The notes under the pieces are model-generated. The model saw nothing but the letters and a program-made list of their open reading frames with translations, searched no databases and was not told where the DNA came from. The position numbers were made by a program, and so were the translations under genes. A DNA stretch of 64,000 nucleotides from Symsagittifera roscoffensis (lineage: Eukaryota > Xenacoelomorpha > Acoela > Convolutidae). How positions within the stretch are numbered: the first letter of the stretch is position 1; the number at the start of each line of letters is the position of its first letter. Below are positions 21,137-31,360 of this stretch, in pieces. The stretch lies in the NCBI RefSeq assembly GCF_963678635.1, contig NC_087069.1, positions 40,292,831-40,356,830 on the forward strand, in the 5' to 3' direction.

Positions 21137-23056
21137 TGGAACCTGATCTAAACTACATTTTATGATTGGATAAATTAGATATTTTACCAATGTAAAGTAT
21201 TTAATATTAACCAATCATGATCCATCTAACTAACAACCCACTTATTTGTAAGTGCTGAAGTTACTTGTAATTTCAGCACCAGAGAGATTTGAATTTAACT
21301 TAGAAATTAGTTGGACTCTCCCGAGCACTTCAGCAGCCGCAATAAACCAGTATACCCTAGATCTATTGAGCCTAGCAGAGACTAGTTAAACAACCTGAGA
21401 CTAGATAGTATAAGAGTAAGATTAGGATCGGTATTAGACTAAGAAGTTGCACGAATCTATCCGGCCGAAAATAAGATAGCGTGACGAGCAGACGGTGTAC
21501 CCTATCCGAAATTACTCTATGAGTTATACACTCCAGTCCTAACTCAATATGTTGGCTCAATTCACTAAGGAGTCTGACAAAACACAAAAATTAGCAAAAG
21601 GACTATTTGGATCACGAATTCAGTTCAGAGCTGACGAATTTCTTCAACCTCTGTCATATCTAGCAAAAAACAAACAAAACTCAATTGAGTTGTTAAAAGA
21701 AGGGGTAATAGCAAAATGTGAAGTCATTTTGATACGAGCAGCTGTTGAATCGTTCGATGGTTACAAAAGTTCAATGTCTAATTTGGGATCTAAGTGGGCT
21801 CTTAATCTGCTTGATTGCATAAGTACCCATGGAATATGCGACGAGCTGATCAATTTCGATGAATTGCTCTTCAAATATCAGTCACACCCAATACAGGAGA
21901 TTGCGGAAGTTGCAGAGACGCTGCTAAAAAAGATTCAACTCAAAGGTAATAAAACCAGCCAATTTGGCGTACTAGAACCCTCAGCCCATTCAAATAAAAA
22001 TTTCAAATTACCCTTTCAATCAAAAGCAAAAGATAGATATTTAATATGGTCCTGATTCGTTGACAACTTGAATGATAATACTGATAACACCGCAGTATCT
22101 TATTTGTCAAACTTGATAAAATAATGTATACGCAATCCTAAGATCCATGGTTACCGGGTCAGAGCTTAATTTCTCCATTGCAACAAAAATCTGTAGTGCG
22201 TCATGACTATCAACATTTGCCAAAAACAGCAAAAAAAGTTGCGCTACTTGGCGAGGGCCGCGTATGAATTTTTGTGACAAAGAAACACTTGTACTTTTTG
22301 GTATTAAAAATAGTTACTTTTGCCCGCGTTATCGTCATTGTTCCTGGGCTTGAAAAAAATCACCTTTGTTCTAGGTGTTCCAAGTTATGCGGATTTGTTT
22401 CGAGTTTCATATCATATAAACTTCCATTCCAACAAAAGAAAAACTTTTTGACCGATTGTTGAAGCAAAGCTCGACAAAAGCGTTGAGAGCATTCAAACAT
22501 TTTTCTATTTTCAGCCACAAAAGAAGCAAGTGACGATTGCGTCGATTTCCCAGAACCTGCAACGCAAAGCTTCGATGAGAAAAACGACGAATTAGATAAC
22601 CTGGAAATGATCTTGACAAATCCCGCTGATGTGATGCAGAGAGCTGGCTCCCAAAAACATATTATGATTAGTTATTGTCACCAGCAGAAAGCAATTGTGC
22701 GTAATCTTTTTGACGATCTTCGTAAACAACTCAAGACTCCGATATGGATAGACGATGAAAAAATGCATAAAGGTCAAGACATAGCTAATGAAATGGCACA
22801 GGCAGTAGAAAATGCCAGTTGGATCATCTGCTGTTACTCGGATGCTTACGGAGCAAGCGAAAACTGCATGCTAGAATTCCAATACGCAAACTATTGTCAC
22901 CCAAAGCAAATTGTCTACGTTTGCGTACAGGAAAACTGTCGACCAAAAGGGAAACTTGGCCTTCATGTTTCAGGCAAATATTACTTTGACCTGTCTACGC
23001 CGAACAATTACAAGCAAAACATCCCGAAACTTCTGGAAAAACTAGAATCGAAATAA
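20529..23056 (+). CDS. ARM-like helical plus TIR-domain protein gene, interrupted by a solo LTR
   Basis: Exon 1 is 20529-21136 joined to 21551-21945, the intron is 21946-22514 (GTAATA...TTTTCAG), and exon 2 is 22515-23056. Ignoring the LTR and one TSD copy (414 bp, 138 codons), the frame runs from ATG 20529 to TAA 23054 as 514 residues. Residues 1-~335 are Leu-rich helical repeats of ARM/HEAT type (inference from pattern). A polar linker follows, then a TIR domain of ~140 residues. TIR domains of the SARM1 type hydrolyse NAD+; others act as adaptors in innate immunity. SAM domains of SARM1 are absent. With the LTR in place, translation stops at TGA 21144, so the allele is probably broken or split into two transcripts. 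Confidence 0.75.
21137..21546 (+). mobile_element. Solo LTR inserted in the coding exon of the ARM-TIR gene, copy 2
   Basis: 410 bp, TGGAACC...AACTCA, flanked by the 4-bp direct repeat ATAT (21133-21136 and 21547-21550). It aligns with 18239-18616 and, in its right part, with 24750-25069. The short target duplication and TG...CA ends fit an LTR of a retrotransposon; no internal region remains, so recombination between two LTRs is the likely history. LTR plus one TSD copy equals 414 bp, so the downstream codons stay in the original frame. Confidence 0.8.
21551..21945 (+). CDS. ARM-TIR gene exon 1, part downstream of the LTR
   Basis: The frame reopens with MLAQFTKESDKTQKL (the ATG at 21549 is partly TSD) and codes about 131 residues of further helical repeats. 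They end IAEVAETLLKKIQLK at the donor AAAG|GTAATA (21945/21946). The ATG here could start an N-terminally truncated, TIR-containing product if the LTR acts as a promoter; that is inference. Confidence 0.7.
22515..23056 (+). CDS. TIR-domain exon of the ARM-TIR gene
   Basis: The acceptor TTCTATTTTCAG ends at 22514, and the phase fits the donor at 21945 (G|CC, Ala). After a ~45-residue acidic linker the TIR domain begins with the box-1-like HIMISYCHQQ, continues through TPIWIDDEKMHKGQDIANEM (the loop preceding the second helix) and SWIICCYSDAYGASENC, and then MLEFQYANY. The Glu in MLEF aligns with the catalytic Glu of SARM1-type NADases. The domain ends KYYFDLSTP, typical of invertebrate TIR proteins. 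Stop TAA 23054-23056. Confidence in the TIR call is high; NADase activity is inferred. Confidence 0.88.
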
Positions 23057-23920
23057 CCTTCCGAAGCAATCTAGCAACCGGACTCTGGTTCATTCTTAGA
23101 GGATGAACATCGATATATATCTATCCTTTTCTTTTTCATTTGCTGTTACACCGGATGAAACCTTTTCAAATTACCCTTAATAGCTTACAATTAAATTTTC
23201 AATCGCCATTAATGGCTCAAGTTACTATCTAGTGTTTCGGGAAACTTTTACAAGTCATCATAACTCATTTAGATAGTTATAAAACTTACCCCAGCATACG
23301 TATACCTTTTGAACTGAAAAAAAATAATCATAAAAATTGTGCATATGATTTAATAACTAAGGTACAGCTTTGGCATTTTAAACCAGTGTATATAATGTTT
23401 TTAAAAAAATGATTTGGTACGCTTAAAAAATTATGGCTTTGGAAAACGATGCTTCAATATATTTCAATTAAACGTGTAAAAAATAGCCTTCGAAACTGTA
23501 AAAATTTATAAAAAAATCCAAGTTTGTCAAAACTCTCGATAAGTATTCGTCAATTAGGAAGATGAGCGCCGTTAATAGATCAATTGACCTGACCAACTTG
23601 ATTATAAAAACTGCTTTTACAATTTGTATTACTTTTTAAATTAACTCCATATTACCTCAGAATCTTCGGTGAGCTTGTGCTTAACACCTGCTTATATACC
23701 ATATTTTGCTCACAACTGTTGTATTTTGTGTATCAGGAATTAAAAAACTGTAAAATATCTCAATATATAATTTATGATAGTCATAATTATATTTTCTTAC
23801 GTATTATTTGATAACTAAAAGAAAATTTTGTTCAAAATTGTTCTGTTTAGTTAAAAAGCTCTTTTATGTTTCAAGAAAACACAAAATTTCAAGCGCGAAG
23901 TTCTTAGAAGGGCAATCATT
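23057..23920 (+). other. 3' flank of the ARM-TIR gene, no further gene seen
   Basis: AT-rich sequence that would include the 3' UTR; no ORF of note. Confidence 0.35.
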
Positions 23921-23927
23921 CGTAGAA

Positions 23928-24110
23928 AGTGACAATTCGTAACAAAGCATTGGCAAGTAGCATACGCGCTTGCTCCGCTGCGCTTTCATCAGGCACGAGA
24001 AAAATACTGTGTGTGAATCAGTATTACCAGTATAATCTACTGTTATGAATTGTCACTTTTTACGAATTGTTGCCTATTACGAGTTGCCGCTTGTTACGAA
24101 TCGTTGCCTC
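23928..24110. repeat. Inverted repeat followed by TTACGAATTGTTGCC-like direct repeats
   Basis: AAAGTGACAATTCGTAAC at 23928-23945 is matched in reverse by GTTATGAATTGTCACTTTT near 24043-24061. After it, the motif TTACGAATTGTTGCC recurs three times with changes (about 24060-24112). Looks like a short foldback element; no gene. Confidence 0.5.
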
Positions 24111-24169
24111 ACGAAAGTTACCCGTGTCGAGGCGCTCGATTCATGTTTCGACTCTGAAAGTCGAGCACG

Positions 24170-24610
24170 TGCAGTTTTGCGACTGAAATTCAGCGATTGA
24201 AACGCAGATGAAAGTCGTGCACAAAGTGAAAACATACCCAATTTCGGTCGAGAGAGTCAAAACATGGTTCGAGCACAGTCGAAACATACCACATTTCTGT
24301 ACAGAAAGTCGAAACATAGGTCGAGCACAGTCATAGCATACGTCGAGCACGGTCGAAACATAAGTCGATCACAATCGAAACATATTCGATTTCGGTCGAG
24401 AGAGCCGAAACATAACTCGAGCACAGTCGTTACCGATAAGAAAAAAATTGTCACCACAAAGACTGGGTCAAACAAAATAAATTTTTTGTTGGGTCAAGAA
24501 AGTCGAAACATATCAAAGTTTGGTCGAAAAAGCCAAAACATACCGAAACGTGGTCGAGATGGTCAAAAAATACCAGTTTTTGGTCGAGAAAAATAAATCA
24601 TAAATCGAGC
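24170..24610. repeat. Degenerate short tandem repeats built on TCGAAACATA / GTCGAGCACAG
   Basis: About a dozen spaced copies of TCGAAACATA, often alternating with GTCGAGCACAG or GGTCGAGAGAG, at roughly 25-45-base spacing. The array keeps a 110-codon frame open (24264-24596), and two frames on the other strand, as expected of a repeat rather than a gene. Confidence 0.65.
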
Positions 24611-24749
24611 ATCTCGACCAGGGTGTCAGGTAAAAAAAAGTTCTTCAACGTTCAATTGATCAACTGATTCCAGTACGCTCGAAACAGTTGAAAACAAGTA
24701 ATCAAAGCACTTATTATATACCTTTTTAGAACTAACCAAAATTTTTAGA

Positions 24750-25069
24750 ACTAACCAATCATGATTCACTACTATAATTTATGATAAATTGTAAAATTGA
24801 AACTATTCATAGTTTCAGCCAGATAAAGAATAATTTAATTTCGAAACAAGTTGCCTCTTTCTTTCCTCTAACCTCGCAAGAATACCAGTATATACTAGAT
24901 CTTTTGAGACTAGGAACTATTAGAGTGAGTAAGATTGGGATCAGTATTACACTAAGAAGTTGCACGAATTGATCTGATCGAAAATAAAATGGCATGACGA
25001 AAATAATATTTCCAGACGGTATACCTTATCCGAATTACTATATGAGAAAGCCACCCGGACCTAAACTCA
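24750..25069 (+). mobile_element. LTR-like element, copy 3, truncated at the left
   Basis: Shares ACTAACCAATCATGAT, the TATACTAGATCTTTTGAGACTA block, ACACTAAGAAGTTGCACGAA and the terminal AAACTCA with the copies at 18.2 and 21.1 kb. The TGGAACC start is missing and internal deletions are present. Confidence 0.6.
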
Positions 25070-25424
25070 ATGCTGATATCTTCTCAGTTTTGGTTCTCTG
25101 TTGTCGTGTCTATGCGTTAGAGAAAGTCGAATTTTGGCTTCTTCTTCATTAATATGTCTAGAAAATTTATCACACCAATCTGTCCGGAAGTTGGAGTTGG
25201 TTGCATTTTCATGAAAGTAACTTGGTTTCAAACTTTTTTGTTAACTTTTGGTGAACGAAAGGTTCCAACTGCTTTGTGTGCATGTCATGACTGTGCGTGC
25301 GTCGGCGCTTAGGTTATGTGTCTAGAGCTGAGGATGTAGGGGGTTCTTGCAGATCAATGAGGGTTCAGGATCTCTTAGCGATCTTGAAGAACGCCCCCAC
25401 AGACACAAGGTTCAATCGTTCTAG
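25070..25424 (+). other. No identified gene
   Basis: A somewhat GC-richer stretch between LTR copy 3 and the MITE. A 73-codon frame runs into the MITE and is not supported. Confidence 0.3.
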
Positions 25425-25432
25425 GGACTTAT

Positions 25433-25833
25433 CAGGGGCGGATCTAGGATTTTCTCGAGGGGGGGGGGCGGATTTCCAAAAAAAAATCGAAAATTTTGAC
25501 GACCTTTTGTTTTTTTAGGTCGACCAAATTCATTTTTCGAGCTCTCTAAAAGCACTTTTTTGCAGGCAAATTTTTGAAAAACAGTCAAAAAGCCGTTTTT
25601 GAGCACTTTTTGAAAAATTTTGACAAAAAAATCGCGTTTTGTTTGGCGCGCGCTCCCCCCTCAAAGTTAGTATATATTGTCGCCAAAGACGCCTTTAGAA
25701 AAATTTTAGGGTCGGTCGGCCAAAATTGGATTTCTGAAGAAGTATCAAAGGGGGGATCCTTTGGGGCGGCAGGGCGTCGAATCCCTGAGGGGAGGGGGGG
25801 CGTCCGCCCCCCCCCCCCCCTAAATCCGCCCTG
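25433..25833. mobile_element. hAT-type MITE, copy 1
   Basis: A 401-bp element with ends CAGGGGCGGATCTAG and (right) TCCGCCCTG, flanked by a perfect 8-bp target duplication GGACTTAT at 25425-25432 and 25834-25841. An 8-bp duplication and CAGGG-type ends are characteristic of the hAT superfamily. There is no transposase. G-run and C-run tracts lie just inside the ends (about 25460 and 25806-25820), so the ends can fold back on each other. Confidence 0.85.
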
Positions 25834-25841
25834 GGACTTAT

Positions 25842-27160
25842 GTAAACTTATGTTCTAGGCTTTCGAAGTCAGTTCAAATCACAGTACGAAAAACATCAAG
25901 TACTGAGATATCATTTTTCCTTAAAAAAACGCTCGTACGAAACTCGGCTTTTCTTCTGATGGACATGCATCGAGATCTATGCATCAAACACTTTAACCGG
26001 AATGACATCTCCCCTCCCCACCTAAAAACTTCAGTGAGCAATTTTTTGCTAGTCTGGCACCAATTATTTATTAAGCGGTTCAAAACTTTTCCTTGGTCAC
26101 TCAGTTCTTTTTCTACATGGGGCCAGCTATTTGGCACAATGCCTAGGAATTCACGCTAAATGATCCTAGTTCTGCCGAGAAGCAGACAAATGAGACCGAT
26201 TTCAACCAAAATGATCCCAAATATATCACGGGTCCCCAATGCGTCTAATTTTTAATAGAAGGAGATGAATGAAATTATCTTCTAAAAATCAAATTAACCC
26301 AGGTAATATTGAAAATTATAGTTCTCATGTAATGTTTTGAAACGAGGCATCAACAAAAAAACATGACAGTCACAGGAAGGCTGTGCAGCAAAAACTATAT
26401 TTTTAAAGTTATATTGTACTATTTAGAGTAATTTTTCATGACAAGTTTTCCGCCAAGACGTTAAGCTAGCTTTTGAATTGAGCGAAAACTTTCATTAGGC
26501 TTACTATTTTTGAGCGCGGACGTCCTTATATCTCAAAAACTTATTTGGAAACAAGATTACGACCCAATTACTCTCGAGTGATAGTTCGTGTCATTTAATT
26601 AAGCCCAAGTCTGAAATATGTTGACTCCAAATCCATTCAAGTTGTTTCTGTAGTAAAAATCAATTTCGCTAAAAATTCTAAACTAATTAGTTACAAAAAC
26701 TTCTAGCTCCAAAGTTTGAGTTCAAATATTCGACTGCAATTACCATTGAAGCGGATAAAACAGCCTGTTTTCGTCAAAATGGATTTCTTAATTTTGTCCC
26801 CATTTTGGGATGGGAAGGCGCTGAATGAGACCAATTTTTATCTCGAGTTGTCCCGGGTTATCACGTAAGAAGAGACCATGATGGAGCCCAACTGCGAGCC
26901 ATATGCGTGAAAATTTGACCAAACAATGGGTTCTGTAAGATCCAGTTTTTGCTTAGAGAATAGAGAGCTTACTATTATGAGATAAATAAAGCAATATCGT
27001 CAGGTAAAATCAAAACGATGGAGGAAACGCGATAATGCGGATGCCACATGGCAGTTTTATGTTTGTTGACCTCATTGCACTATGTACCAAAATCCACAGG
27101 CGTATATTTTAAATAAAAATTAGTACTGACTCCAAAATCTCTATTTATTTCACTTAAATA
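25842..27160 (+). other. No identified gene
   Basis: AT-rich sequence with several short frames on both strands (e.g. 25874-26137 minus) but no domain or splice context that I can support. Confidence 0.3.
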
Positions 27161-27685
27161 AACAAGACTGCTCGTATCAAGGCGAAGCCCTGATTGTTCC
27201 GACTGCCTTAGGTTTATGGAGCAGCAACAACATGAAAAATTAAATGTAATGAAATAATATGAAAAAAAATTCTAAAACTTGAAATTTTTTATGAATGTCA
27301 TCCCCCCACACGCCATTTAAAGTAGAAAAGAATAGATTTCGCTCCTTGTAGCAAATCAATTATGGCAAATCAGATTCTTTCCACCAATTTGTAACAAGTT
27401 CTAAGATGGATTAAATCTCCGCTCGCATGTTAATAGCGCGAATTATATCGCGCGTTAATTGTCCCAAATTGGCCAAATAGGCAATCTTTAAACCCCATAA
27501 CTTACACAAAAAGTGGTCACAGATGAAATATCCTTTCAAATTTAAGCTCAAGACAACAATACCTTTTGAATGATATTAAAAAAGTTTCGTCGAAAATTGC
27601 TAGTTAAAAAGTCGAAACTTGTCTCAAAAAAACCCAACCCGAGCACAAACTTTCCGTTACTTTCGTATCGAAAGTCGGAACAATA
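27161..27685. repeat. Dispersed ~530-bp repeat, copy A
   Basis: Starts AACAAGACTGCTCGTATCAA, then GGCGAAGCC and TGTTCCGACTGCC. It contains GCGCGAATTATATCGCGCG (a near palindrome) and ends with GTATCGAAAGTCGGAACAA. The end inverts the TTGTTCCGACT of the start. A full-length relative lies at 31361-31896. Probably a non-autonomous DNA element; no TSD identified. Confidence 0.7.
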
Positions 27686-27979
27686 ATAAGCAATGGTATT
27701 TGTAAGTTCTTTAACCAGTGGAGTCCATTGCTAAACGATTTCAGATTTTCCCACTTTGACCTAGATTTTGAAAATAACAAACTAGTTAACTTGGACTGTC
27801 CAAACAGAATTCTGTTCGCAATTCGATCGTCTTCAGATACAGAAATTGCCAATTGCGAGGAAATTTGGGTCTTTTTACTTATCAATCTAAATTCATAATA
27901 TTCGAGCTATGAAAAACGAAAAGTACCCGCTCGGTTCTGATTGGTTGAAATTAAATAAGACTTCGTTGTTAAGTTTGAA

Positions 27980-28265
27980 AAAACTGCTCGTATATCTTGG
28001 CGAAGCCTTCAATGTTCCGACTGCACTTCAAAAAGTTTTTGTTTGAATAATAATCGAAAATATTTTTAAAAAAATGTTCTTTTTTCCTCAATTTATCCAC
28101 CAATCGCTCAGTGAAATACAAAGGGTGTATTTATTGTCTCGTATTGGTTTAATGAGACTTAAGTGCTGGCTTCAATTCAAATTGGAACGCATTAGTTTTC
28201 CGCTTACGCGTGTTATAAGAAAGCCATATATTGCGCGTTAGTTATTTCAATTTAGACAACCCGGG
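27980..28265. repeat. Dispersed repeat, divergent partial copy C
   Basis: Keeps AACTGCTCGTAT, GGCGAAGCC and AATGTTCCGACTGCA at its left, and TTCCGCTTACGCGTG plus TTGCGCGTTAGTT further on, as in copies A and B, but is shorter and more diverged. Confidence 0.5.
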
Positions 28266-28284
28266 TTTACCTACATAAACCGAA

Positions 28285-28375
28285 AATGCTTATCTTACAA
28301 TTTCATACACCGATAATGCTTATGATACAATTCCATACATCAATTATGTGGAAAAATGCTTATCATACAATTTTT
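28285..28375. repeat. Three ~35-bp tandem units
   Basis: The motif AATGCTTATCTTACAATTTC recurs with small changes three times at about 28287, 28317 and 28353, interspersed with CATACACCGAT. Confidence 0.55.
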
Positions 28376-28379
28376 ATAG

Positions 28380-29395
28380 AACTTCAAAAAATCATTGAAA
28401 AAAGATTTGAACTAGTTTCTGCGGCTATTTGAACCAAATAAAACAGCCTGGAGATGAAAAAAAAACTTTTCTTTTTTGGAAAAAAATGGTTTATCATACA
28501 GTTTCTAAATATCAAAACTGTATGACTAGCCTTTTTTTGATGACGACTTTAAATATATTTTTAAATAATATTGAAATTGCCCCAATTTTTTTGAACCGCA
28601 GATCGAATTTTGTATTGAAACAAAGGTTTTCAAAAAACAAAAGTTTTTGCATGCAACTTTTAAGTTTTTGTCTGCATAACGTAGTCGTGGATACACAAAA
28701 ACTGGATTTTTTCCGTTTCTCTGGATTTTTTTTTAAACAGGCTACAAACTCCTATTCTTTTTGTATGGCATGTTTACATATGGCATGTTTAAAACCTTAT
28801 GAAACACAATGCTTTTCATTTGGAGTCTAAGAAGAAATAGGTTTTTTCTTAACTCTCAAAATAGTTTTTTTTTAGCAAAGGGGAAAAATTACTATTAGGG
28901 CGTGTCTACGATTTCATATCGACTGACCAGTTTTTTTTTCAATTCATGAGTATAAGCTCTGTGAACGAATTATGTAGCACCCTTGCCGCATGATTGGGCG
29001 TAGATGTGCAAAGTGGTTCAAAATTTGAAAACTGTTTTTGTGAATTAATTTATCGCATTTCAGAACGGGTTTTTCCACGCATTCCGGACTCTGCCAATTG
29101 AGCTCTTAAAGTAAAACAAAATCTTAGTTATCAAATCTAAATGCCCTGCACATGATAAATCAACCTAATTGTATATTAACGAGAACTCGGGCTTTCGGAA
29201 GGACAAACTCTGAAGAAACAAATACAAATCACTTGTCAACCTAATACGAGCCACTAAACCACTCCATACTTACAACTAGTGAGCCCATCGAATAGCTGTT
29301 TAAATCCTGCTTGATAAAAACGGATATTCTGAAAATGTCTGGAGTCTAATTTTTTTATTTTTTTATTTTGTTTGAGAGGCTTTGGAAAATTTTTC
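28380..29395 (+). other. No identified gene
   Basis: A 133-codon frame at 28429-28830 is Phe/Lys/Asn-rich, as expected from AT-rich DNA, and shows no domain. Nothing else is supported. Confidence 0.3.
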
Positions 29396-29399
29396 ATTT

Positions 29400-30300
29400 T
29401 TTTTCAAAAATTTAGCTTTTCTCAAACACTACTCATCCGATTTTCAAAACGTGGTACCAATTGGAAGTCCGCCCATTACCCTGTGTGCCTGCATAATCCA
29501 CTAGTCTCTTTTTACTTTAACTCACTTTCTACAGCCCTCTGAAAAAAGTCGGGGGGAATTTTTGACCCATTTTTTTATTTCTCAAACATTACACTCCAAA
29601 TCTGAGATTCTGGGTTCAATGTATAAAAAGGTTGTGGGAAGTTCTCCTGTATAAACGGTTACGCCTAAATTGCTGTAACACAAAAAGTTATGGCCTTCAG
29701 AAAAGTCAATTTTACGATTTCTGTTTTCTGAAAAACTATCGTCTCAAATCTGAGATTTTGGTTCAATTTTGTAGAACTGGTTATGGGAAGCGGTTACGCC
29801 CATTTTTTCAAACACAAGAAGTAATGACCCTCGTAAAAGTCAAATTTACGGTTTTTGACTTTTGAAATTTTTGACTTTTGTCGAAAAGTACCCTCCTAAA
29901 TCTGAGGTTTTGTTTTCAACCAAAAATAAGGGTTGTGGGAAGCTCCCCTTTTTCATCACCTAAGCCCACATTTTGTAACGAGAAAAATTATGACCCTAGG
30001 AAAAGTCAAACTTTCGATTTATTGATTATTTAAAAAAAAATTGACTATTCTCAGAAACTACCTTCTAAAATCTGAGATTTGGCTTTCAATGGGTAGATCG
30101 AGTTATGGGAATCTCTTTTGCATAAGCAGTTACGCCGAATTTGTTTATACAATTTTATGACCCTCAGAAAAACATTGTTTTTATTTCTAGTCCGTATTTT
30201 GAATCTTTTTTGACATTTCTCGAAAACAACCCAATCTGAAATCAAGGGTTTAATAGAGTCAACAGGTTTTTGGGAAGCCTCCGAGCAAAAAATGCATCGC
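29400..30300. repeat. Degenerate ~150-170-bp tandem array, about five to six units
   Basis: Each unit carries, in order, AAATCTGAGATTTTGG, a GTTGTGGGAAGCTC-like block, GGTTACGCC, TTATGACCCTCAGAAAAGTC and TTTGACTTTTCTCGAAAAC. Unit starts (CTGAGAT) are near 29600, 29740, 29893, 30069 and 30236, with a more diverged unit before 29560. It forms a decayed minisatellite rather than genes; the short frames within it are by-products. Confidence 0.7.
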
Positions 30301-30652
30301 CTTACAATTTGTACAAAAAATTATGCATCAGGAAAATTCAAAAATGACAAAATTTTTCACTAATATTTTAATTGAGCAACAACTAAGGTTTTGGATGAAG
30401 CCCAGTTTTTAAATTTTTGAAATTATCTATTTCATCCCACATCAGTACAACAAAATCAAAAAATATCAAACAGGTATCTAATTTAACTGGGCCTCTAGTG
30501 AGAGAACAGTTTTTTTCCTAAGGAATTGTCAGGTTTTCTCGAAACGTCAAAAAATTACATTTCGTGAGGCTTTTTTCCATTCGATTTTTCCATGGCAACT
30601 TTTTAGGTCACTTTAGACGCATCGGTATATCATGCACGTTTCGTCGGGATGC

Positions 30653-31015
30653 TCATATCGAATTTTCCATGCTGACAAGCGACAGCTTCGAAAACTCTTC
30701 TGCAAAAGAAACCTCTGTGTTGTTCCTGTAATTGTGTTTAAGATCAAGGCTGTTGGCTCGATAACTGTTGATCTTTCTCATCTCATATATACAAGCGCAT
30801 TTGAGAAGGGTTTTGTACGACATCTTGTTGGCAATTCGCACAAATAATCGCAGCAAAATCAAAATTAGAAAATCACCGCTCTGAGCAAGTTTTGCATCTG
30901 GTTCTATGAACAAACTAGCATGCTGAAATATCCGTTTCAATTCTTGATCGCCTCTACTATTGTGTCTAATGTGTTGTTCCATGACATACTTTTTGATTGT
31001 CCCCTCCCAGTACAA
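30653..31015 (-). CDS. Possible 120-codon ORF, unknown
   Basis: A minus-strand frame with more balanced composition than its surroundings (e.g. HNSRGDQELKRIFQHASLF, LLRLFVRIANKMSYKTLLK). It has no stop for 120 codons in AT-rich DNA, which is mildly unexpected. No domain is recognised, and no splice partner or promoter is visible. It could be an exon or a transposon fragment; equally it may be chance. Confidence 0.25.
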   Translation of the reverse strand: MYWEGTIKKYVMEQHIRHNSRGDQELKRIFQHASLFIEPDAKLAQSGDFLILILLRLFVRIANKMSYKTLLKCACIYEMRKINSYRANSLDLKHNYRNNTEVSFAEEFSKLSLVSMENSI

Positions 31016-31360
31016 TAAAACACATGAAACATTGTCAGATGATATGGTTGTGGAAATCAGGGTTTATGTTTTCATTTGTATAATTGCCTCATAAACTCTT
31101 ATAACAGGACAAACGGTTTTTTTAAAATCTTATATGCAAAAATTTCTTTTAAAAGAAAACCAAAATCAAAGTTCTGGAGAAGAAAATTGAGAATGAAAAA
31201 ATAAAATCATTTGAAATAAAGTTCTGCCATTTCTACTCTGATGGAGTCCAAAAGATTAAACAGTGAACTTAATACAAGCTAAACAAGCAAAATGAAGGCA
31301 TTTAGGTGGTATACAATAATTGTTTCAAAAGTTGCTTTGATTGCCTTTAAATCGAACAAA

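Noticed and set aside
18239-21546. The first two LTR copies as the ends of one complete 3.3-kb element
   Set aside because: The interval contains the inverted-repeat element and the first exon of the ARM-TIR gene and no retroelement coding sequence; the middle LTR has its own target duplication.
28429-28830. 133-codon ORF, Phe/Lys/Asn-rich
   Set aside because: Composition expected of AT-rich non-coding DNA; no motif, no splice or promoter context.
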